Shown here in pieces: positions 43,901 through 51,690 of a DNA stretch of 64,000 nucleotides (the stretch's first letter is position 1; each line of letters begins with the position of its first letter). A program made the translations under genes and the position numbers. Origin of the DNA: CBDCUI01 sp965223115 (GTDB taxonomy: Bacteria > Pseudomonadota > Gammaproteobacteria > UBA4575); NCBI GenBank assembly GCA_965223115.1, contig OZ244982.1, forward strand, positions 620,001 to 684,000. Reading direction: 5' to 3'. The notes below the pieces were generated by a model. It did no database searches. It saw only the letters and a list, made by a program, of their open reading frames with translations, and was not told the DNA's origin.

Positions 43901-45552
43901 ATCAAATAATTGACCAAGATTCGATGTTTAGTTTTCAAATTCCTGTTAATACGTTTAGTGATCCTGATGCTACTGATCAGTTGACTTTAAGTGCAACTTT
44001 AGTCGACGGGTCGGCATTACCAATTTGGTTAAGCTTTGATTCAAACACACAAACTTTTACAGGCACACCAGGAAATAATGATATAGGTGTGTTAGATGTA
44101 AAGGTTACAGCAACTGACTTAAATGAAAAATCTGTTTCAGATGAATTCACATTAACAATTAATAACATTAATGATGCTCCAATTGTTACAAATGAATTAG
44201 ATGTGCAGTTTGCAACACAGGATGAAGCATTTTTATTTCAAGTTCCAGAAAATACATTTAGTGACCCAGATGTAGGTGATGTTTTAACTTATAGTTCGTC
44301 TTTATCAAATGGTTCAGTGCTTCCATCTTGGTTGTCTTTCGATGCAGCGACACAAACATTTAGTGGGACACCACTTAATGCGGATGTTGGAAGTGTTCAA
44401 ATTAGAGTAACGGCTACTGATATAGCAGGAAGTATAACTTCATCTGAGTTTTTCCTTAATGTATTTGACGTGAATGAAGCACCAGCCGTTTCTGCACAAA
44501 TTTCAGATCAAACTGCTACTGAGAATCAAGCGTTTTCATTCGCGATTCCTTTCAATACATTTTCTGATAATGATGTGGCATATTTTTTAAGTCTTGAGGT
44601 TACATTAACAGATGGGTCTGATCTTCCTAGTTGGTTGACATTTGATACAGACCTATTAGCTTTAGTTGGCACACCGACTAATCAAGATGTCGGAACTCTA
44701 GATATACGTGTTACGGCAACCGATAGCCGCGATGCATCTGTATTTGATGATTTTACTATTACTGTGGAAGCTTCTGCATTCAACAATCCACCAGTGTTAT
44801 CGAATGCATTAGAGGATCAAATTGCGGATGAGGATGCAACATTTAGTTTTGTAGTGCCTGCAGACACTTTTACAGATCCTGATGCAGGAGATACGCTTTC
44901 ATATAGTGCAACATTAAGTGATGGTTCTGCATTGCCGATATGGTTGAGTTTTGATGCGTTGACACAGACCTTTAGTGGTACACCAGAAAATGCAGATGTC
45001 GGAAATGTCAGCGTACGTGTGACAGTTACAGACAGTAGCAATGCAAGTGTGTTTGATGACTTTACTCTAACCGTCAATAACACCAACGATGCGCCTATTG
45101 TGAACTTGTCAATTGCTGAACAAATGGCGATTGAAGATCAGGTATTCATGTATCAAATTCCAGCAGGCACCATCACAGACCCCGATGTTGGCGATACACT
45201 TATATATAGCGCTACTCGTGCAGATGGAAGTCCGCTCCCAGCATGGCTTAATTTTGATGCATCAACGCAAACCTTTAGTGGCACACCTGCTGAAGATGAT
45301 GTCGAAGATTTTGATATTTTAGTTACTGCCACCGATACTGCGGGTGAGAGTGTGACCGTTACATTTTCACTATTAGTCGATGATGCAGGCAAAATATTAA
45401 TCCTTGGTACACCGAATGTAGATAACTTAGTTGCCCCTGATGATCAAGATTACTTAATTCGGGCACGCGGTGATAACGACACTCTAACTGGCAGGGGGGT
45501 AATGACACACTCAATGGTGGCAATGGTGATGACACGATGGCCGGCGGATTAG
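37927..45552 (+). CDS. Giant RTX adhesin-like protein, cassette 3 (frame ends early at a G-tract)
   Basis: 2541 residues. The N-terminal ~110 are Ala-rich helix; about 140-215 is hydrophobic and Gly/Ala-rich, possibly membrane-inserting. RTX Ca-binding repeats occur near 465-500 and 655-1040 (GGxGNDxLxGG type). Ig-like domains lie around 1245-1675, short RTX patches follow, then five tandem ~100-residue cadherin-like/He_PIG modules (about 1980-2490), each with a PxWLSFD...FSGTP core and a final NDAP linker. The last ~20 residues (VMTHSMVAMVMTRWPAD) are out-of-frame translation after G6 at 45494-45499. The normal frame continues in 45537-47048. Probably a secreted surface adhesin exported by HlyB/HlyD; the truncated form lacks the secretion end. 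Confidence 0.88.
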   Translation: MSSNINEIELAQSSAEVAAITANAIQLAEQNILTNNLDEVAAAAARAQAVLDAAIQSQSIIIAARSRIDLSLPNGATISADLDARIIANQNIINLLPDRITALQNGLVDLDTAQIRVFDSQTRLTILGAAGDAAGLAGDVFAAYIIVDQLLEGDNSGAAFDSLSLLASSVTFIAVAGTTALSSIPIGLALAASVAAAAVGFAVSSLLEAFVGDENYQSFITFIVENAFELSQVFDGFTIEDRQLENGVVLEAGLQELHQFLLARIDSDVTTGEANEILAAFSRDPQKGVEPFLRSLEKLVTGTDGGSITDSDAYFNRVISILSAIGDNPIGTIHAVDIASFSLVDTAKQNTALGIATRYALLELNPFILEANNPSFYSQFNNELNIQNFSDEYINDRAEFLELLTSINIENVTTFNGQQFRDAVFTDGSRDLTINNTSTNIGDPLTNEIFITFGTDSADTRARFSGRKNDDKIYGLGGNDVLNGNDGNDTIEGGSGQDILQGGQGDDILISGVGLQNGVIGEDSDPEDKLFGGEGNDTYYVGNGDLIIDDQQGQGEVFFNGTLLTGGTFISESEYQGGGFTYILNGGELTVRDTSNNAITIQGYRKDENGYLGITLAGDPEAGTDTTTQVPVSTQEVTRAFGDPNTLDDDTILGTDDQNSLYGAAGNDVLQGFANIDYLVGNWGDDEIDGGDGDDWLVGDGFGTVNWSYANIIRSWEFSGTIPYDGINIIPRPDGNPHYGTPISRTIAQEEGNDTIHGGLGNDFIQANGGNDFVYGEDGSDTVNGGTGNDFIDGGAGNDVVYADNQTFFVFPGQELDLSDPTLYGNDTVYGGAGDDEIYSGLLNDFIDGGAGNDIIDSGVENALGLSDDDTIFGGSGNDILIARAGDDQLFGGDNDDELQGGDGNDFLDGGDGQDLLAGNAGDDELFGGNENDVLIGFGGADKLFGGEGDDVLIGYGNSDQATTADGVDELFGGAGNDRLEAGEGNDLLHGNEGNDELAGQEGDDILFGDAGDDFLQGDAGNDILVGGAGNDTLFDQQGNETYKIFAGNGHDSLFDASGTDTVEFLNGATLSSISTQFVGNNLVVSFDDNNSLILLDWKNSQFIERFIFSDGSSLSGALLSQNEVFSSIIEGDENANVLIGTNGNDVIDGKAGADDLQGGTGDDTYIFNVGSGADTITDSFGRNVINFGTGILPADLNVTSDAQGVTIQVGTDSLTLAGTSFQNIEGYQFADGTLLTNQDIFPDTTPPTVNFELATQSAMVGDFISIQIPDDLFSDESGLVTISTNAQDRGLSFDPNTGIISGTIQSSLFGNTSVSIFGEDVAGNISRTFLPLSVNDPILLNPRSDILPEQNIAVGETFTYVIPFEPTAQFDGMTRSTKVSINDGQQVSLFGITDINDFNVGVTDFPSWLNYDPNTRTFTGTPTASDVGEVRFYINAIDGNMETRSYYHEFDLHIRDSINAPTANERVGDQFFLINQAGSLTLPQNLFSDPNAGSLTLSAQLKSGSALPAWLTFDSLTGEFAIAAEGTVQFIEIEVTATDDENFTVTSDFRLFLVDDMDPSSGAPTISPIDDEIAFINNTKQIFLSDFIDFSSGFFPGDPGQLMRDQLIISAQRVNGDSVDWIETSQPSEIGTTSAALSLRPGAEDAGIYEIEVTAMNRAGLSASDIFTILVSDSPPPDNTDVNSGTDQDDMITLTGGENVYFAGDGNDNVTVNPASIGSGIAGVSFDAIDLGAGNDTIEISTLPELFNSSLGQTDIFGGEGDDVYIVNLNPSNQLDINIYDVADASGGNVVQFGDDFSSQSLQLNLGSLVLDFRGGVRVRFPDFDPNDVFGSHAVETFEFADGTILTYADLVNRGFDLTGTNNAEVITGTNTVDRITGLAGDDVLQGGDGDDSYFVNTGDGNDVITDTSGIDRVVFGEDVRSTQPVFSQSNNDLVINLSDTQTLTVKDWFTNTTNQIESFEFIDGTTISATQVGNLLGTNLSPVVDNVISDQIIDQDSMFSFQIPVNTFSDPDATDQLTLSATLVDGSALPIWLSFDSNTQTFTGTPGNNDIGVLDVKVTATDLNEKSVSDEFTLTINNINDAPIVTNELDVQFATQDEAFLFQVPENTFSDPDVGDVLTYSSSLSNGSVLPSWLSFDAATQTFSGTPLNADVGSVQIRVTATDIAGSITSSEFFLNVFDVNEAPAVSAQISDQTATENQAFSFAIPFNTFSDNDVAYFLSLEVTLTDGSDLPSWLTFDTDLLALVGTPTNQDVGTLDIRVTATDSRDASVFDDFTITVEASAFNNPPVLSNALEDQIADEDATFSFVVPADTFTDPDAGDTLSYSATLSDGSALPIWLSFDALTQTFSGTPENADVGNVSVRVTVTDSSNASVFDDFTLTVNNTNDAPIVNLSIAEQMAIEDQVFMYQIPAGTITDPDVGDTLIYSATRADGSPLPAWLNFDASTQTFSGTPAEDDVEDFDILVTATDTAGESVTVTFSLLVDDAGKILILGTPNVDNLVAPDDQDYLIRARGDNDTLTGRGVMTHSMVAMVMTRWPAD
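39553..40058 (+). repeat. 506-bp block shared by RTX genes of cassettes 2 and 3, copy 2
   Basis: Counterpart of 36159-36664 at an offset of 3394 bases, identical as far as compared by eye. Confidence 0.85.
45494..45499 (+). other. Homopolymeric G6 tract at the RTX frameshift
   Basis: In the upstream frame the codons read GGC AGG GGG GTA. With one more G they would read GGC AGG GGG GGT AAT GAC, restoring the RTX repeat GRGGNDTLNGGNGDDT and joining the two frames. This could be a slipped-strand phase-variation site, a homopolymer sequencing error or, less likely, a programmed -1 shift. Confidence 0.85.
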
Positions 45553-47048
45553 GGGATGATATCTATGTAGTCAAACAAAGTGGTGACGTAGTCATTGAAA
45601 ATGTCGATGCAGGCATTGATAGAGTTCGCGCCGGGATTGATTACACTCTTGGTGCCAATGTTGAAAATCTAACTTTAATTGGAACGGATAGCTTACAAGG
45701 GACTGGTAACGCACTTGATAACCTCTTACGTGGTAATGAAGGCAACAATATTCTTAATGGTGGGTTGGGTAATGATATTCTGCGTGGTCGCATAGGCAAT
45801 GACACCCTCAATGGCGGTGAGGGCGATGACATTCTGCGTGGACAAGAAGATGATGATATGCTCAATGGTAATCAAGGAGATGATGTATTAGACGGTGGAA
45901 TAGGCAATGACGTTCTGATCGGAGGCTTTGGAGATGATAGGTACATCATCGATGATCTCAATGACACCATTATTGAAAATGCTAATGAGGGCGTTGATCA
46001 GATTAACAGTTCACTTACGTATACATTAGCTAATGGAAGTAACATCGAAGAGCTTACCTTAACCGATGAGGCTGATATTGATGGTACTGGTAATGACCTA
46101 GACAACCGCATCATTGGTAATCTTGGTAACAATATGCTCAATGGTGGTTTAGGTAATGATATTCTCGATGGCAAAGGAGGGATTGATACCCTCATTGGTG
46201 GCTTAGGAGATGATCGATATCTTATCGATGAGGCTATTGATATTGTTATCGAAAATGCCAACGAAGGTGTTGACCAAGTCAATAGCACGATTGATTACAC
46301 ACTTGGTGCAAACATTGAAGAACTGCATTTACAAGGTGTTGCAGACCTCAATGGCAACGGAAATACTCTAGACAATTTGCTCGTGGGTAACGAAGGTGCA
46401 AATACTTTAAATGGAAATGATGGTCATGACATTTTGCGTGGACAAGAAGGCAATGACACTCTGAATGGGGAAAATGGTCATGACATTCTCAATGGGGGTG
46501 AAGGCATAGACACTCTCAATGGCGGTTTGGGTGACGATATCCTACGTGGTGATGTAGAAAACGATACTCTAATTGGCGGGGAAGGGAGCGATATCTTGCG
46601 CGGGGGTGATGGCAACGACTTGCTTAACGGCGGTACAAACGATGACATATTGCGTGGTGATGTTGGTAGTGATATCTACCAACTCAACCGGGGTGATGGA
46701 AACGATACCATTAATGAAACGGATGCCCCGGACCCAAGTGATATAGATCAAATTCAATATGGGACAGGAATTACAAACAATGACGTATGGTTTGTACAAA
46801 GTGGTAACCACCTGGACATTTTTACACTAGGTTCTGATGACAGTGTGCGCATTCGTAACTGGTATAACCAACCTGAAAAACGTATAGAAGAAATTCATAC
46901 TAGTATAGGTGAAGTGTTATTCGATGAAAATGTACAGGTTTTAGTAGATGCGATGGCAGCGTTTGGGGCGCCAGTGAATGGAGAAGTGAATCTAACGGCA
47001 CAAGAGGAACAACAGATTCAATCTCTTATTGCGGCCACGTGGCAGTAA
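45537..47048 (+). CDS. C-terminal RTX and secretion region of the cassette 3 giant protein (separate frame)
   Basis: 503 residues in the -1 frame relative to 37927-45552, beginning inside an RTX repeat (MAGGLGDDIYVV), without a credible ribosome-binding site, so it is the continuation of that gene. Repeats alternate RTX nonapeptides (GGEGDDILRG) with longer units of the type YTLGANVENLTLIG-x-GNALDN. A C-terminal ~115 residues (RGDGNDTINETDAPDPSD, RIRNWYNQPEKRIEEI, and a final EEQQIQSLIAATWQ) resemble the end domain of type I-secreted RTX proteins. Joined, the protein would be about 3040 residues. Confidence 0.87.
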   Translation: MAGGLGDDIYVVKQSGDVVIENVDAGIDRVRAGIDYTLGANVENLTLIGTDSLQGTGNALDNLLRGNEGNNILNGGLGNDILRGRIGNDTLNGGEGDDILRGQEDDDMLNGNQGDDVLDGGIGNDVLIGGFGDDRYIIDDLNDTIIENANEGVDQINSSLTYTLANGSNIEELTLTDEADIDGTGNDLDNRIIGNLGNNMLNGGLGNDILDGKGGIDTLIGGLGDDRYLIDEAIDIVIENANEGVDQVNSTIDYTLGANIEELHLQGVADLNGNGNTLDNLLVGNEGANTLNGNDGHDILRGQEGNDTLNGENGHDILNGGEGIDTLNGGLGDDILRGDVENDTLIGGEGSDILRGGDGNDLLNGGTNDDILRGDVGSDIYQLNRGDGNDTINETDAPDPSDIDQIQYGTGITNNDVWFVQSGNHLDIFTLGSDDSVRIRNWYNQPEKRIEEIHTSIGEVLFDENVQVLVDAMAAFGAPVNGEVNLTAQEEQQIQSLIAATWQ

Positions 47049-47131
47049 AGAGTGAATAAAAAATAAATTAATTTTTAACAATAATAATAAAAGCTTGGGG
47101 ACATTCCGAGCTGAGATTAAGAAAGGATACT

Positions 47132-48913
47132 ATGAATAGCTCGGTGTTTCGTTGTTGTTTAATTCTATTTAGTTATTTTATTGTATTTTCTGCACAATCT
47201 GCGGTTAAAACCTGGGATGGTGATGCACAAGATGGATTGTGGTCTACTGCAGAAAATTGGAATGGAAATACATTGCCGGTCTCTTCTGACACGATAGTTA
47301 TTGATGGTGGTTATGGTGATATCTATTTAGATATTTCTTTTACTATACAAGAAAAGCTTGAAATTAAGGCAGTTGAAGGAGAAAAAACTACACTCATTGT
47401 TAATAGTGACGCGACACTTACGTTGATGGGAATATCAAGCTTTCGTGGTGCGGTTGTAGTAAATGGGGCAGGGAGCGCACTAATAAATTATGGCAACATA
47501 ATTGGTGAAGAGAATGCACTAGGGATAGCGCTAATAAACAATGCAACTTTTATTAATAATAACTCGTTGGATAGCAAGGTTAATCGGTTCACATTAAATA
47601 TAGATAATGGAGCCGTATTCAATGCTGATGCAATAAATAATATTCATATAACTGGAAATGATGCTTTAATAGTTAATGATGGGTTAATCGATCATGCAAG
47701 TATTGTTTTAGCAAATCAAAATGCATTTCAACTACTAGATAATAATTCAGAAGGAGTAATCAAAATTACACCTGATTCTAGGCATGATAATTCTGTATTT
47801 GGTCCTTCTATGATCATAAATAATCACGGTAATATAGTTAATGCATCATCGATAAGAAATGAAGGCGAGTTTAATAATGTAGAAAGCTTTGATAATACTG
47901 CAGGTAAATTTGAAAATAGCTGCCTTTTGAATTATCAGCCTGGTGAATTCATCAATAGCGGTACATTTATAGGAGAGCCTGTAATAGATGACTGTGTAAT
48001 ATGGGATAATGATTCAGGAAATAGCCTTTGGTCTGATCCCGTCAATTGGAGTACAAACACACTACCGAAGCCTGAGAATAAAATTATTATTGATGGCGAG
48101 GACGGTCAAGACACAATAGTTAATATTGATAGTAATATAATTGTGTCAGATACATTACTTATAGGTAATAAAGATAGTGGCCACTCTCATTCAGCCGTAA
48201 ATGTAAGTAAAGGTGTTCATCTCAAGATGGGCGGTATGCTCAGTCTACAGCCAAATTCTATAATGAATAACTATGGTGATGTATTAAATCAAGGTGTATT
48301 AACCGCATTTTCAAAAATAAGAGCGATTCGTTTAAATAATCTTGGTACACTAACTAATGAAGGCTCAATTTCATTTTACTCTACCGTTAAATATTTGAAT
48401 GGAAATTTAGTTTTAAATAATAGTGGTACGATTGAAAATTCTGGTGATATAAATCTCAACTGTAAGACTGAGTTTGTTAATACAGGTACTACAATAGGTA
48501 ATCCAGTATTGGGAATATGTGAACAACTAGAATTTAATTCGTCTCCTGAAATAATAGCACTTACAAGTGTAGATCAGTTAGAAATGGCAATAAATGAGGT
48601 AAGTTTATTTGCAGTAGGGTCTGCTAACGTTGCGAAAAGCGGTAATGTGACAGTTAGTGTGAATGATAATGGGCTTGGATTACCTGTGAAATTATTGATT
48701 TGTCAGACAGATGAAAGTGGTGCATGTAGCAGCCCGGTAAGCTCTAAAGTAAATTTAGATTATCTGGGTAATAGCCTTGCAAGTTTTGCAATATTTGTAA
48801 TTCCACATGGACCAATTGTTAATGATATGACTAATCATCGCATTTATATTCATTTTGCTGATAATAGCGGTAATTTGAAAGGTGTCACTAGCACATCAAT
48901 ATATGTGCATTAG
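47132..48913 (+). CDS. Secreted protein with two copies of a W-rich repeat
   Basis: 593 residues. A signal peptide (LILFSYFIVFSAQSA, cleavage after about 24) is followed by a module KTWDGDAQDGLWSTAENWNG with DTIVIDGGYGD, and a second copy at about residue 289 (IWDNDSGNSLWSDPVNWSTN, KIIIDGEDGQD). Such W-D-x-W-x-x-x-x-NW segments open beta-helical domains in surface proteins. Many Asn/Gly turns fit a right-handed beta-helix. No C-terminal anchor is seen. It lies 83 bp downstream of the RTX gene, but a functional link is not evident. Family not recognised. Confidence 0.72.
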   Translation: MNSSVFRCCLILFSYFIVFSAQSAVKTWDGDAQDGLWSTAENWNGNTLPVSSDTIVIDGGYGDIYLDISFTIQEKLEIKAVEGEKTTLIVNSDATLTLMGISSFRGAVVVNGAGSALINYGNIIGEENALGIALINNATFINNNSLDSKVNRFTLNIDNGAVFNADAINNIHITGNDALIVNDGLIDHASIVLANQNAFQLLDNNSEGVIKITPDSRHDNSVFGPSMIINNHGNIVNASSIRNEGEFNNVESFDNTAGKFENSCLLNYQPGEFINSGTFIGEPVIDDCVIWDNDSGNSLWSDPVNWSTNTLPKPENKIIIDGEDGQDTIVNIDSNIIVSDTLLIGNKDSGHSHSAVNVSKGVHLKMGGMLSLQPNSIMNNYGDVLNQGVLTAFSKIRAIRLNNLGTLTNEGSISFYSTVKYLNGNLVLNNSGTIENSGDINLNCKTEFVNTGTTIGNPVLGICEQLEFNSSPEIIALTSVDQLEMAINEVSLFAVGSANVAKSGNVTVSVNDNGLGLPVKLLICQTDESGACSSPVSSKVNLDYLGNSLASFAIFVIPHGPIVNDMTNHRIYIHFADNSGNLKGVTSTSIYVH

Positions 48914-49576
48914 GATAATTTCAGCTATTGATATGTGGGGTAATTTAAATATGGTAATGAATATTCCTAGATAATTTCTTTGTTATAGATGTTTTGATAT
49001 AAACTTCAAGATTACTTATATGTTTGTAAAATAAAAAGAATTTAGGTGAAATGGTAGGCGGGGAAGGGTTAAATAAACACTCCTTGATAAATAGTTAGTT
49101 AAATAAGAAATTTATACATTATATGAGTAAGAGTAGAGCTCACTCGAGACTTTAATTACTGCCATATAATTTTTGCTTAATAAAGTACTCGTTTGGAAAA
49201 TTCTGATGCCTTTGAATAGATTAACTAACTGTAAAACGTATTATGGTTATGATAAACAAAATCATGTTGCTATAAAGCAGACATATGAATAAGAAAAATA
49301 GGAATTGCTAGATTGGTATAGTTGAGCTACATGTTCAAAACGACTATTTTCAACTCAAATTAGCTTGCGTTACCTAAGTGATTATTTTATAACCAAAGCA
49401 CACATGAAGTGTTGGGGAATTGTAACGAAAGTTTAACAATTAAATTGTGAAATTTAGATAAAATTGTTGATGTGCAAAGAAAGGTAAAAATTAAAAACCT
49501 TGTATGATTTATAAATAAATTATTTTATTTTTAGAGCGAGCTCTAAATTAAAGCCTAAAATACATTAGAAAAATAA
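48914..49576. other. Intergenic region, no gene recognised
   Basis: About 660 bases of AT-rich sequence. The only structure noted is a small hairpin TTTAGAG-CGAG-CTCTAAA (49530-49547) just before the next gene, which could be an operator. Confidence 0.5.
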
Positions 49577-49801
49577 ATGAGCAATCGTGAATTTAAAGTT
49601 GAAGGTCATAAGTTTCGATACATTAATGATGGAGAAATCGTCACAGTTACTCCGGTAGATTTAGATGAGAAATCTATCAACTTAAAAATTAAAAATAAAA
49701 AAGAGAAAGAGGTTGCTAAGAAGGGTGCATATAAAATTTTAAAGATATATAAACAAAAAAAATATAAGAAAAAACATAAGAAAAAAAATAAAAAATCATA
49801 A
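49577..49801 (+). CDS. Small Lys-rich protein upstream of ACR3
   Basis: 74 residues. The first ~40 form a possible small beta fold (FKVEGHKFRYINDGEIVTVT). The last ~35 are mostly Lys (YKQKKYKKKHKKKNKKS), so the protein is extremely basic and may bind nucleic acid. It ends 6 bases before the ACR3 start on the same strand, which implies co-transcription. The ribosome-binding site is poor. No family recognised; real-gene status rests on position and length. Confidence 0.5.
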   Translation: MSNREFKVEGHKFRYINDGEIVTVTPVDLDEKSINLKIKNKKEKEVAKKGAYKILKIYKQKKYKKKHKKKNKKS

Positions 49802-49807
49802 ATAGAT

Positions 49808-50860
49808 ATGACAATCTTTGAACGTTACCTTACGATATGGGTTGCACTATGTATCGTAACTGGAGCAACGCTCGGTTATTTTTTCCCAAGCCAATTTCAA
49901 AAACTGGCATCAATTGAAATCGCAAAAGTTAATCTTCCAGTTGCCATATTGATATGGATGATGATTATACCGATGTTGGCTAAAATTAATTTTAATGCAT
50001 TGCATCAGGTCAAAGAACATTGGCGAGGAATTGGCGTCACATTATTTGTAAATTGGGGAGTAAAGCCATTTTCTATGGCGGTACTAGGCTGGCTTTTTGT
50101 AGGTTATATATTTCGTCCGTACTTACCAGAAGAACAAATATCTTCTTATATCGCAGGATTGATAATTCTTGCTGCAGCACCTTGTACTGCAATGGTATTT
50201 GTTTGGAGCACTCTCTCTAATGGAGAACCACATTTTACATTAAGCCAAGTGGCACTTAATGACACAATAATGGTTTTTGCATTTGCTCCGATTGTTGGGC
50301 TACTGCTTGGAATTTCATCGATCATAGTGCCTTGGGATACGTTACTTCTTTCCGTGGGTCTTTATATTGTCGTCCCGGTCATTATTGCACAGTGGTTGCG
50401 ACATTACATGCTAGGTAAAGGCGGTGATAAACAATTACAAAAAAGTCTACAGTCAATGGCTTCTTTATCTATTATTGCATTGCTTGCAACCGTTACTTTG
50501 CTATTTGGATTTCAAGGTGCTCAAATTATTCAGCAACCGATAGTGATAATATTTCTTGCAATTCCTATTCTCATACAAGTTTATTTCAACTCTGGTTTAG
50601 CGTATTTATTGAGTCGTTACTTCGGTGTAGCGCATTGTATTGCAGCACCTGCTGCATTAATTGGCGCGAGTAATTTTTTTGAGCTTGCTGTTGCCACAGC
50701 GATTAGTTTATTTGGAATTCACTCAGGTGCAGCACTTGCAACAGTGGTAGGTGTTTTAGTTGAAGTCCCAGTTATGTTAACTGTTGTAAAGATTGTTAAT
50801 AGAACAAAAGCTTGGTATGAGGAAGGAAGTGCAGTCAAAATGATGTCTGAAAATCGATAA
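49808..50860 (+). CDS. acr3: ACR3-family arsenite efflux transporter
   Basis: 350 residues and about ten membrane spans. The conserved Cys of span 4 is present in ILAAAPCTAMVFVWS, as is the conserved Glu in GASNFFELAVATAISLFG (span 9). Both are characteristic of the ACR3 branch of the bile acid/arsenite superfamily. It exports As(III) using the proton-motive force. No ArsR or ArsC is encoded nearby. With arsM at 22731 it gives the organism two routes of arsenic detoxification. Confidence 0.92.
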   Translation: MTIFERYLTIWVALCIVTGATLGYFFPSQFQKLASIEIAKVNLPVAILIWMMIIPMLAKINFNALHQVKEHWRGIGVTLFVNWGVKPFSMAVLGWLFVGYIFRPYLPEEQISSYIAGLIILAAAPCTAMVFVWSTLSNGEPHFTLSQVALNDTIMVFAFAPIVGLLLGISSIIVPWDTLLLSVGLYIVVPVIIAQWLRHYMLGKGGDKQLQKSLQSMASLSIIALLATVTLLFGFQGAQIIQQPIVIIFLAIPILIQVYFNSGLAYLLSRYFGVAHCIAAPAALIGASNFFELAVATAISLFGIHSGAALATVVGVLVEVPVMLTVVKIVNRTKAWYEEGSAVKMMSENR

Positions 50861-51377
50861 TCAATTGTTATTTATTTGTAAATTTACTTGAACTAAGTAA
50901 GAGAGAATTCATTAAAAGAAAACTAATATTTCTAACAATATTATGAATGTCTATATTTTACTGTAATAAGTTAATAAAAACCAATATTGCAGTCGAGAAA
51001 AATAAGTGCAGAAGCACAAAGGTCATTAGCTGCTGTCGTTATTAGAGGATTGATCGCTTCAACTTTTCTCACGTTAGTACTTTAGCCAGTTATTTATGAG
51101 TGGATCGAGACCGAATAAAAAACGAGAGAAAGTCATAGCAATAATTTGTGGTTATGTGTAGATAGAGTCAGATATGCACTGAATTACTTACAGGTTCATA
51201 TATATATCCACAGACATAAAAAATTACCAGAAGAACTATTTTTGCGCAAAGTTTGTGCTCCTTGTGATCTTTAATTAAGTTAGATAACTAGCTGTAAATA
51301 TATAATATAGTTATAGTAAGCAGAATTGCTTTGCTAAAAAGAAAGCGTATGTAGTAATTTATAATGACAATAATTCT
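50861..51377. other. Intergenic region containing an RND pump remnant
   Basis: Apart from the remnant at 51005-51118, I see no gene or clear regulatory signal in this AT-rich stretch. Confidence 0.5.
51005..51118 (+). pseudogene. C-terminal remnant of a CusA/CzcA-type heavy-metal RND pump
   Basis: Translated in one frame it reads SAEAQRSLAAVVIRGLIAST, then FLTLVL, a TAG stop (51083-51085) and PVIYEWIETE. This matches the conserved end of heavy-metal RND transporters (AExQRPLAxVVIGGLxSSTxLTLxVLPVxYxW). Only about 36 codons survive, with an in-frame stop, so it is a decayed leftover beside the ACR3 gene. Confidence 0.7.
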
Positions 51378-51680
51378 ATGGAGAAAAATTATAATATGAT
51401 TGAAGTTAAGGATAGTAAAATACATGGGAAGGGACTTTTTAGCACAAGAGATATACCTAAAGATTTTGTTTTGGGTAAATGTGAAGTTGCTAAAACAAAA
51501 AAGCCTAATGAATATACATTGTGGGTGGGTAAAAAAATGCTTGATGTGTGTTGTGATTTTAAATATATAAATCACTCTAGCAATCCTAATGTTGTTTATT
51601 ATGATGATCTAACAGTTGTAGCATTAAAAAATATAAAAGCTGGTGAAGAATTAACGCATCAGTATGACTGTATGTTCTAA
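51378..51680 (+). CDS. Small SET domain protein
   Basis: 100 residues from 51378, or 94 from the ATG at 51396 (MIEVKDSKIHGKGLFSTRDI), which is preceded by GGAGAAAAATTATAAT and is the likelier start. SET hallmarks are HGKGLFSTRDIPKD, YINHSSNPNV and GEELTHQYDCMF. These form the SAM- and Lys-binding site of lysine methyltransferases. It is a minimal catalytic core without pre- or post-SET domains. Stand-alone bacterial SET proteins are known, but targets are mostly undefined. Orphan gene, no evident partner. Confidence 0.82.
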   Translation: MEKNYNMIEVKDSKIHGKGLFSTRDIPKDFVLGKCEVAKTKKPNEYTLWVGKKMLDVCCDFKYINHSSNPNVVYYDDLTVVALKNIKAGEELTHQYDCMF

Positions 51681-51690
51681 GTCGTCTAGA

